Source of the DNA: Antedon mediterranea
Taxonomy: Eukaryota; Echinodermata; Crinoidea; Comatulida; Antedonidae
Direction: 5' to 3'
DNA: 64,000 bases
Assembly (NCBI RefSeq): GCF_964355755.1
Contig: NC_092671.1
Coordinates: 14,242,501 to 14,306,500 of the forward strand
The notes under the pieces are model-generated. The model was given only the letters and a program-made list of their open reading frames with translations. It ran no database searches and was not told the origin of the DNA. Position 1 is the stretch's first letter; every line of letters begins with the position of its first letter. This document shows positions 47,385 to 57,800 of this stretch, in pieces. A program made the translations under genes and the position numbers.

Positions 47385-48578
47385 TTATTCAACAGATTTC
47401 TTGCCATAGATTTTAGTCAATGATTTCAAATCAAAATCTGAACATTTTAACACTGTTTGCAATTTGGCCATTAACTCATCTCGATGCTGTGCCTCTTTCT
47501 TGCTTAGAAAATCAATTGATAAACTAAATCGTTTCGTGTTAGACAATTGCTTCAGAATCAGAAATATATCTGTGCAATTCTCTTCTTTAAAATGCATGTT
47601 AAAAAGTTTTAGGATTTCTCCTAGTAGACCAAAACTGATTTCATGTTTAATGGTTGAAAACAATTGATCAGCGTCAAACTGTAAAATATAGTTGTATTTT
47701 TCTTGTTGATTATCGGCAAGTCTTTTCCATTGTTGCATAAATTCATGACCATCTTTTGGTAAATGTCCAGGTATCTATAATTTAAAAAAATGAAAACGGA
47801 CAGTAACACAATTTTTTTTTATTCATTCCATTACATATTTATAACTCAGATTTTTTGCAAAATTATCTTCTTTCGGTTGTCTCATGTGCAAAATGGAAAA
47901 TGGTAACATTAGGCGAACAGTGAACATTCCATAAGGATTATCTCCTCGATCCGCACCTAAAGGGCCTTTCACACCTGTTCCGGCACGGTTCCGGTCCGGC
48001 GAATCGAACGCCAATGTTTCGTTTTCACGACGCTCCACGCGGCCAAGCACCAATTGATATGCGCGTAGCCGCGTAAAAACAAAACATTGACGTTCGATTG
48101 GATTTCCCGTCGCCGGACCGGAACCGTACGGGAACAGGTGTGAAAGACCCTTTATCCATATTTTTACCTGTAATGGTTGATCAGTTTTACTTTCCAGATT
48201 TTGAACATCTTTATCATTTTTATTTACATATGGGTTCCATGGTTGTTGTCTAGGCCGACCGAGTCCTTCTTTGTCACCTTTCTCAAGAGGCTTCAAATGA
48301 GATGCAGCAACAATATCCCTGAGAAAAGATAACTTTTTGTTAACATCAAAAAATAATATGGTATTGTAAAATAATTAATGTATTAATTACTAATTTCAAG
48401 AAAAAATTAGAAAAATGTTTTACACTAACCTAAACTGTTCATATGTCTCAACACGTTGCTCAACGGCTCGGAACTTAGCATCATTTTCCCTCCAATATTT
48501 ATTGTGCGCATCAACAGCCAATGATAGTTCCTTTTCAAGCTTCTGAAAGTCTATAGTATCTTCATTGGGGTCTGCCAT
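47385..48578 (-). CDS. CCDC103: Coiled-coil protein 103, dynein arm assembly factor
   Basis: CCDC103 (DNAAF19) is a small cytoplasmic and axonemal protein needed to assemble outer dynein arms of motile cilia. Three exons on the minus strand: 48578-48430, 48318-48168, 47774-47385, with GT/AG junctions and matching phases, giving 690 nt and 229 residues (human 242). The ATG is preceded by an in-frame TGA 9 bases upstream. The N-terminal helix [13 protein letters not shown] is followed by [17 protein letters not shown] and [12 protein letters not shown], which match the human protein almost residue for residue ([18 protein letters not shown]). The C-terminal part has [10 protein letters not shown], matching VGFGLLGELL. 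The stop codon TAA lies within GAATAAAAC, a possible poly(A) signal. It is divergent to DNA2, with starts 1.1 kb apart. Confidence 0.92.
47958..48154. repeat. GC-rich inverted-repeat element in CCDC103 intron 2
   Basis: The left end AAAGGGCCTTTCACACCTG and right end CAGGTGTGAAAGACCCTTT are inverted copies. The match continues inward through CCGGACCGGAACCG with few mismatches. It is about 195 bp, far more GC-rich than its surroundings. It lies fully within intron 2 (47775-48167) and is a MITE-like foldback. Confidence 0.75.
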
Positions 48579-49695
48579 GGTTCTTCAGAAACAAAAAGCC
48601 TTATTTAGTAAAAAGCCTTCTTGCCAGACAAGGTACACTAAGTAAGGCTAAGTAAAGGCCTATATTGTTTCAATAAATTTTTTAATATTTATAATATAAA
48701 GTCAAAACACCAGTATAAAAACGGGTAGTACATACAGTATGGCGTACCGTAAGCTGCAAACACACTGGATTATAGTGCTGAAATCAGCGATGTCCAGTCA
48801 TTATTCTGAAGATTCTGAAGTATGCAATGTAGGTCTCTAAAACAAGGCTAGCCTAGGTGGCTTTATGTATATTGTGTAGGCTAAACTCCTAGTGTAGGTC
48901 TACCTAGGCTAACTAGCCTAGCTAGAAAGGTAGTGGTGGTAGGCTACTAGGCCTACTAGGCCAGGCCTAGGAGACTAGATAGAGGCCTTTTTTTAGGGTT
49001 CTCCTTTTTTTAGTACTGTCCTCAGTCATACTCATAGGATAGGCCTAGTAGCCTACCTAGGTAGAGAGTAGGAGGCCAATAACTGTACAATAAAATAAAC
49101 ATAACATAAAAATTACCTTTATATTTGTTATATTTAAAAAACTGATGTTATGTTATTTTGTTTTTGGTGTCTGTTGTTACGGACGCTCCGATCTTTCTGT
49201 TTATGATGGCCGCCGACTGCTGATATGCTTGAATGAGCACAACACAAACAAACGACTGGATTAAAATACTACGCAAAATCCGCGCGAATTCCGCATGTAT
49301 CATAAACATGTTGATGGATGATGAATGTTCAGCTTTAATTTTTATCCGTGGACTCCTATGTTATGTAGTCCTAAGTTAAGAAGGCATATGGTGAGATTGA
49401 GTATGATGTGTGGTTCTCTAGTCCAGAGTGTGATATTGCAGTCTAGCTAGGCCCTCTACTACTCTAATAATACTAATAAAAGCCTCTCTAGTGTCTATAA
49501 TAGAGGCTAGTGTTGTGTATGAGTATGAGGAGTAGGCCTACGTACTAGGCTAGTCCATTAAGTAGTAGGCGTGGTGTACTGCATTTCCCTGCAGGAGACA
49601 GCAGTAGGCCTACATAAACAGTAGATTGCTGCACACAGTGCATTCATTTCTAATTGAAGCTTTGTTTGGTGTTGATAACTGTACTTGCTGTTAGC
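48579..49695. promoter_or_regulatory. Divergent promoter region CCDC103 / DNA2
   Basis: A 1117-bp gap between the two start codons. It is full of TAGGCCTA and CTAGGCCTAG words (48845-49080, 49440-49625). An E2F-like site, TTCGCGCGGA on the minus strand, lies at 49279-49288, and a CCAAT at about 49056. E2F control fits a replication gene. No TATA box was recognised and transcription starts cannot be placed. Confidence 0.55.
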
Positions 49696-51890
49696 ATGGG
49701 TAAACTTTCAAGATCTTCAGCTGTGGTGAGTTAAACAAAAATCCCAAGTATTTAGAGTACCTATATAGTACATAGTGTGATGTCTATGTAACTACAAATG
49801 TAGACATATGCCTATTTATAAAAAACAAATACAAATTTTTAATTCATATCTTTACTACTTACTGTGTTTATTATACTTTAAATTTTCAGGCAAAGAACGT
49901 GAAGAAGAGTGGACAGTTGTCGCTGGAAAGTTTCTTTACTAGGCCTAAGGTTTATTTAACTATTTTAATCTGTTTTTAAAATGATTTGCACATTTAAAAA
50001 TTGATGTTTGTCATATTTGTAGAATAAAAACATTGAATTAAATCAATAATTTGATAATTTGTATAACAGTTTCATCAATTTTGTTTTAAAATTTAAGCCT
50101 GCTGAGAAGTTAATTGACCCAGAAACAGATTGTAATGGTACTACGGAAAAGGAAGTGTCAAGCTCTTGCATACCTGACAAAGATGATAAGTTCCTAAACA
50201 GAAGAGACAATGTACCATCAACATCCACGGAAAAGCAAGGAGATATGAATCTTTCTACAAATAATATAGAAGATGACAGTAAGCGGCAAATTATTGGTAA
50301 GATGTTATTTAGTATTATTCTTGATAGAGTGAGCTGAACTAAATGATCTACAGGATAAGACTTCCAATTTGATGAGAAATATTGTGTTTTTAGACCCATA
50401 CACATGTTTTATTACATGAATATAGAATGAGTAAATAAAACATAAACTTTGTATATTGTATAATTTTGTCAAATGATCTTTTACCTGCAGAAATTCCTAA
50501 TACTCCAGATCAAGGAGATTCAGGAAATGCCTCAACTCCAAAGACAAGCCAAGGAAGCTTGCTATATCAAACACACATCGTCCCAGAGACGCCAGTCAGT
50601 CAGATGAAATCGTCAAGATTTAGAAGTCAAAACCTGGAGAAGACAACTAAAGGAAGAGCGTTGGATTTAACATTTGTAGAGAATGAAAACATAAGGAAAC
50701 TACATACGACATACAAAGAAAATTTGAAAGAAAGTGAATTATTAAAGCATGAGTTATACAGTGACATGATTGGCATTGGAATTGAAACTAAGAAGAACCA
50801 TACAGAAATTGAACATTTACTAAGCAATAGCAGAGGGGCAAAACTTTCTCGTAGCTATAAAAAAGCACTAAGAACTACTCAAGTTTCTTCTAAAGGTGCT
50901 AATGTATCAGTGTTAGCTGTTCAGAACATTTCAGATAAAATTGAAACAAAACAGAATGTGTGTTGCAATTTATCTATAGATAATAAAGTTGAAAGTACAA
51001 CTATCATATTAAATTCCAGTTTGAGTGACGATGATGAAGACTTTCTTAATGCTGGACTTGAAGAACTTTTCCAGAAAAGCTCACAGAGGAAAAGTGTTCA
51101 GTACAATAGATTAAAAAACAATGTTCAGAAGACTACTAAGCGGAAACATGGTAAAAACAAAGCAGATGTACACGTGGAGGAAGATGGCACTATCAAACCT
51201 TTAAGACTTCACCTTAAACGAGGATCAACCAAAGGAATCTCTCCAAATGAAAAACGAAAACCATCAACTAACCTAAGAAATCCTTTTGCCAAGAGTAGTA
51301 CTTGTAACAAGATTTTATTTTCTGAGAAAAGATTAGAAAATGTAGTTAGTTCATTTGCAGATGATGTTGACAGTGTTTCTGTATTTAAAAATGCTAATGT
51401 AGTTGAGACTGGTAACACTGTTGATAAAGTTGATTGTTCATCTGTTGTAGACACCACAAAAGTGGCCAAGATTGATGATTCCTTTCTTGTAAAAGATAAC
51501 TCTGCAGATATAGATATATGTGCCAATACAGATGAAGTAAAAGCTACCAACCTGTTAGGCTGCTCCTTTGACACCAAGAGTAAACTTCAACCTGACGACC
51601 TTTATACACCAACTAAGAAGGTCAGCACAGCTGAAGACGTAAGTATCTATATAGAATAGTTAATTAGTTATATAATGTGTTTCTGACATACATGATGGTC
51701 TTCGGATAGGAGCATACACTCTCAATATTACTATCCTGTAATCACGCTTTATGCCCTGGTATCGGGTTGAAAAAGAATTCACTCCACAGCATTCCTTTAC
51801 ATTATTTAGTTGTTGACCCCCAACACAAAGGCCTTTTTGGAAAGCATGGATAACAGTTTGGTAGAAGAAGATGTAGCTATGATGTCACAA
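49696..51890 (+). other. DNA2: DNA2 N-terminal extension (about 506 residues)
   Basis: Exons 1-5 code for a Ser/Thr/Lys/Asp-rich, probably disordered region. Visible pieces: a PIP box QLSLESFF at residues 19-26 (49914-49937); TP sites (NTPDQ, ETPVS, YTPTKK, the last a full CDK consensus); an acidic helix-like motif [15 protein letters not shown] at residues 276-290 (51027-51071); and basic patches KRKHGKNK and NEKRKP, possible nuclear signals. Exon 4 alone is 1148 nt. Human DNA2 starts roughly at the equivalent of exon 6, so this part has no counterpart there; yeast Dna2 also has a long N-terminus. Confidence 0.8.
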
Positions 51891-54800
51891 GTAAGTTGTA
51901 TATCTTATTTATCAATCAAGGAATGATGGATTATGGAAACCACAGTTTTCAGGACTATTGACTAACTAAATATCCCATATATATGTGTATTGTTGTATTT
52001 GCATCATTGAATGCTTTCAAATATTAAAGTATGACTGAGGACATTTTAAAGAAAGTGAATGGACCACACAATAATAGTTTTATTTACACTTTAGAAAAGA
52101 CAAAACCATTGAATTCTAAATTGTTAGTATTGAAATACTGTATTTCATTTATACAGGATTCAGATAGTTGCCCTGATCTTCAAAGGACTTTTAGTGACCT
52201 CTTTCCATTCAAGGATCAGTCGGCACAATCAAGTGATGAACCAGAATATCCAGATCTGAACCGATACATCGTTGTCAAAGTGGTTGATCAACAATTGTAA
52301 GTTCATAGAAATTATTGATACTAAACACAAAATATGTATTGTTTATAAGTTGCCTATACATTATATCTATTGACAACATTGAAATGCTCATAACCTGATG
52401 ATTCAAGACTCAATATTATTTTGCCAATTAAAATGGAAATAATATGAGTAAATTTTCAAAATTTTAAAATGTATATTACTATTATACAATAAATCCAAAG
52501 GCAAATTACTGAAAAAATGACAATGCTGTAGGTATCAGTGGCTGAATCTCAATGGAGATACAAAATAAAAGCGAAAAGCTAAATCAAAACGAGAAGTAAA
52601 ACAGCCAGAAAAGTTAGCAGAGCTTTCGGGCAACACTAGCCCTTCATAGTGCAATATTATACAATATTTATATTATTTAAAACAATCAATATAACAGACA
52701 TGAATACTACAGGGATACATCATTTTAAAAGCAAATATCAGAACATCAAAAATACTATAAACATTATTATTTGCTTTACTATGATGCAGACATATTACAA
52801 ATAAACATTTAAGAATATAATTGCTATTATTATTACAGTTTTTTGGGGGTTGCTACAACACACCAAGTGAAATGCATGTTCAATTTTAGGGTGTTGTATA
52901 AACACAGCCTAGGCTAAATATAACTGTACAGTATCTGAGACTAGCTGGAGAAACTAAATTGTAAGTGAAGGTAAAGAGTTCATTGGTGACCAATTTACAG
53001 ACAAGGAGTTTACTTAAATGAGATATATTTATTTATTTCTTTGCAGTCAAAAAGAAGTTCATGTTAAGGCTGAATTAGATGGTGTATTAAAAGTGTGTAC
53101 TCTTAAAGGAACTTGGTAAGTACTTTTGAGTATCTGTGTTTTACTGCAATGAATATTTCGCCATTTAAAGCCGCTGTAAGCATCGGTTTATTAATGTGTC
53201 CTGTATATTATTAACTGTAGTCTTCCATTTTGTTTTTTTTCTAAAAGGTGTCAGATGCCGATATCTGAGGGTATGGTGGTAGCTATTCATGGTGCATTTG
53301 ACAAATCGAATCAAATTGTTGTTAATCAGAGTAATAACTTCATAGTATTAAAACCAGATATACTATTAACAGGTACTGCAATAGCTGGCAGTATAAAATG
53401 TAAAAGAAGGTAGGTACTCTGATTATTAACTTTCATCTTAGTCGTTCATCTTTTAGCCATGTAGTTGAACAAAAGAAGTTAACTATATAAAATTAATACC
53501 TTTCATTTAGTTATTTTCTAGTCTTAATCAATATCTTGTTGTTGATTCTTTCTTTTATTTCATTCAAGTTGAATAATTATAGTTATGGAATTTTAAGTCA
53601 TTTACTTTCTGCTTTTTCCAGGTCTGTTTTAAGAGAAAGGTTTAAGGTATTTATTTTTTTTTTTGTTAAAACCGTAATAAAATTCAATGACATTTTGTTA
53701 CAACCACATTATATTATCTTGGTTGCAGGGTGCAGATTTTTCCAATAAAGCTATGTTATGTGGAACAATTCTCCATGAAGTGTTTGAAAAGGTGTGTACA
53801 AAATCACTCTTTGAATTATTTTCTATATTCTATGTAAATGGGTGAACACAATGACAAGGGCTGAATGGACCAGTTCACCGGGGACACCCCCTACTCTTCG
53901 AAAGATGTATTAGGTTCATTAAAGTGCACACAAGCCAGATGTGTACACTGGACCTCCAGTTTTAAGTCCTTATCCAAGAAGACTTGTTCTACCACCAGAA
54001 CAATGGTCGAGGAGCGACTTTAACCTGTGCCGATTGTATAGCTATGGTTTGCGGCGGCGTCCCTGCCTTACCCACTCGGCCACTCCACTCAAGTAAAAAT
54101 GTACTAATTGGTGACTACTACTGAATATACATATGTAAACATAGTAGCGAGTTGTAAGCGTTGACCAGGTAATGATGGCAGAAGTGCTCAATGCAGTGCA
54201 GAGCAGAATAAAAATACTAAAATATGCTAGTTATAACTTGTAACATTTTAATGCACTACAGGCTGTTTTATGAGGAGTACCTCAACAGTCAGGTGCTTTG
54301 GCTATATATGTAAACATATGCAAGATTATTACCCCTTTTCTTTTTTTATTTTTGTAGGCAATAAGTAAGAAAACATTTAATAAAGAATTTTTGGAGATGA
54401 CTGCAAAAGAAGTTTTGAGAACACCTTCTATTATAAATGACATGTAAGTCTTCCTTTAGGCAAGATACATTGGGAAAGATCATAGAACATTAGACAAAGT
54501 TCAGCAATTTTTAGGCCATTGACCCCATTTCAAAATCTTAGTTCAACCACTGGCATCAGAACTTTTTTATTGTTTTATCTTGGTTTTTGTAGGTTTAGAA
54601 TAGGCCTGAGAGATGAAGATGTGCTGCAAGTAGTTGACGAGTATGTTGGACCAATCATAGCCTGGGCTAGAAAGTATTACTGTGCTGTTCCAAAGATATC
54701 ATCATCTCTTGATGTCAAATTGTAAGAAACTTTCTTAAAAACTGAAACACTAATATGTTTTTGTATGTCATTTAAAATTAATGTTAGTATTTTTTGTTTT

Positions 54801-57800
54801 TTTGCAGCCCTAATGAGATGAAGCCATCAAAAAGCTCCATGTGTGTTTCTGAATTGAAAGATATTGAAGAGAATGTCTGCTCACCACGATGGGGTATCAA
54901 AGGCAAGGTCGATTTGACTGTTGAAGTCAAGGTAAGGATATTGCAGTAGCCTCTTTGTATTATTTAGAGCCATCGACAAAATAAAGAATAGATGAAAAAA
55001 AATGAGTGCAATAAAGTGTATTTTTAATTGATGGGTTCACATCTTCTTTACATAATACAGATTCACCGCGAAAAACCTCATCAAAAACAGACACTTATAC
55101 TCCCTCTAGAGTTGAAGACAGGAAGAGAAACAAATTCTATGGAACATCGGAGTCAGGTAAAGTGATTAACATGGTTTGCTGCCCTCATATTTACTTGTCC
55201 ATAAAACTCTACACTATCAAAGTTTAAAAATTGATGTGCCCATATATGGACATGATGATGTCATATCACTACCATATTTGGCCACATCACACTTTTTTTT
55301 GTCAAATTAATTTGATAGTGTAGACAGAGCTTTAGCACAAGTAATATATAATGTAAATATATATCATATAAATTACTTTATTTGTTGTATGTTAAGGTAA
55401 CTTTTCTAGTCATACTACATTCCATATGTTGTAATGCTGCATTTTTCAAAGTTATTTTATCTAAATAAAGTACGTCTTCCATATTTCAGTTGTTGCTTTA
55501 CAGTTTTCTGTTGAGTGAACTAGGTTGCAGTAAAGAGCTTGGATTTCTTTTATATCTCAAAACTGGATCCATGATATCAGTACCAGCAACACACATGGAT
55601 AAAAGAGGTAACATTTAAGCCTTATATCATATCCAATATAATCATTTTAATAAGTATATTTTGATTAATTGTTATCTGGTTATGGTGCTTCTGTTCAAAC
55701 TGTTAAAGAATGTAGAATTTAATGATCAACTTAATAAATAAGTAATACCTTTCATTTTATTTGGAAATATTTGTTTTTGATTGTCAAACAAGTATATAAA
55801 ATATGATACAAATGTTATATTCCAGAGTTGATAAACCTTCGCAACCATTTAGCATACTTTATCACACAATCCCCAAGCAAAGGTGAGAATAAAGAGAGCT
55901 GGTCTTTACCTCTCCTACCTGAACCAATCCAAGATACCTTTACATGCACCAAGTGTTCAGAGCTTCATCATTGTGCTCTTTTACACAGGTAAAAAACATT
56001 TATATTTTTTGTGACACTTTCTCTTGTTAAAAACGTACTAATTTCTCTAATTTAGTAGATGTGGTGATGTATAAAATTGAAATAGAGAAGCATTGTAGCT
56101 TGGACATTTATCTGCCCTTTTTGATGGTTAACAGTCATTTTGTACATGCCCATGTTTCTGACTCCAGTGCTTATTGACTTTCGAATAGCAATCTGAAAAC
56201 AAAAGGGCTCTATTAACTGTATGTATCACTATGTAACCCTGCAGAATAAAAAGACTTGAAAATGTGGTCTATGTTTGTTATTGTATTGAATATGTGCTTA
56301 AGAAATAAATTATAAAGTGAGAAATAATTTCTAAATTTAATCTTTTTCAGACTCGAGTCAAATCCAGTAATTTTGAGTGAGAACATTGCAAAGTTCTACC
56401 AAGAGAAGTTGGAACATTTAAATGAAGAGGAACTACAGTATTTTAGAGAATGGTTTCTCATGTGTATGTTGGAACACACTTCAGCAGAACAAAGAAAAAT
56501 CAACAGTGAAATGTGGCTTGTTGACGCTTGGAAAAGGTACAGTTTAAATTTTGAAGAAGTATTTCAGTGTTTTTAATCTTTATTGTGTTTACTGATTATC
56601 CAATGTTTTTCCATTAAAAGTTTTACCTAAACTTGTAATTCAGAATTATCATTATTAATTTAAAAAAAGGTCTGTCTACACTATCTAAAATAAAAAGTGT
56701 GATGTTCTCAAATATGGTAGTGGTATGCCCAAATATGGTAGTGATATGACATCACATTTTTGTGTCACATAAGCTTTGATAGTGTAGACAGAGCTTAATG
56801 CTATAGATCAATTATTTTCTAAAAATCTTTTGCAGAGAACAGAAGGACCAATGCTACAGTGGTATGCTCCTCACAAGTTGCAAACCTGGTGAAAATTCAA
56901 GTCAATATTTATTGACATTTAAACGGAAACCACTTCATCCCAGGTTAATATTACTATTATTATCAATACATAATCATAAGTGTGTTCATTCACTGTCTTT
57001 CTCAAAGCATATACACAAGATGCTTGGAAGTGGTAGTTGTATTTTGTCATAAAAACACATTTTAGCATTCTGTGATCAGTGGCTGAGCATCTAACTCTCC
57101 AAGTTACAACTCCAGGCTGGATACAATTTTAATACTTTGAGATATTGAGTCATTGGTTTTTAAAAAGCCCATTTATATACAGTGAATAAAAACTCTGTTC
57201 ACTTCTTTTTCAGCAATAAACCTCTTACAAGTGTGCAATTGACTGTAGGTCAAAGGTTAGCAGTAACCAAGGAGAAAACAAATGAAGTAGCGCTATGTGT
57301 TGGATTTATTGTAGAAGTAACTAGTGAATATGTTGTCATAGCCACTGACAGGTTTGTGAATTATTTAAAATTCTAAAAAAAGATGATGGAAAGATGATAT
57401 TTGGAACATAATTGTTAACAAGTTTAACAATCTTTCTTCAGCCCACTTCTGGGCAAAGGCCTCTCCCAATTAGTGCCAGTCGTTCTCCTCTAAATCTTGG
57501 CCATGCTGTGGAAACCATCATCACCATATAAATATGTACAAAATATTCTTCTACAGATCATTGATCCATTTATTTATTTTAAAATGCTATTTACAGGGAA
57601 CTGAGAACAAGAGGTAAGAATGCGATATACAGACTTGACAAGGATGATAGTTACAACAGTATGGCGTCCAGCTTGGTCAACCTGGGAAACTTGATGAAAA
57701 ATGAGCCTACAAGGTAATGTATCTTCAAATTGGCTCACAGTGTTGTCTCTTTTATTTGATGTTATGTCTTTAGGCACATGTGGCCAAGGATTACCAATAG

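Larger units (their letters stand above)
52157..57713 (+). other. DNA2: DNA2 nuclease and iron-sulphur module
   Basis: Exons 6-20. A RecB-type nuclease is shown by [10 protein letters not shown] (Asp766, equivalent to human Asp277) and [10 protein letters not shown] (Glu789, Lys791), followed by HRSQLLLY. The four cluster cysteines are Cys627 (SIKCKRR) and Cys884, Cys887, Cys893 ([10 protein letters not shown]), with the human spacing of 3 and 6. All catalytic and cluster residues checked are present, so the nuclease should be active. Confidence 0.93.

Noticed and set aside
47823-48296. 157-residue minus-strand ORF
   Set aside because: It reads through the CCDC103 exon 2 donor into the intron and the GC-rich foldback; the spliced form matches CCDC103.
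57440-57510. GCCCACTTCTGGGCAAAGGCC stretch in a DNA2 intron
   Set aside because: Resembles dispersed repeat sequence but has no ends or context to name it.
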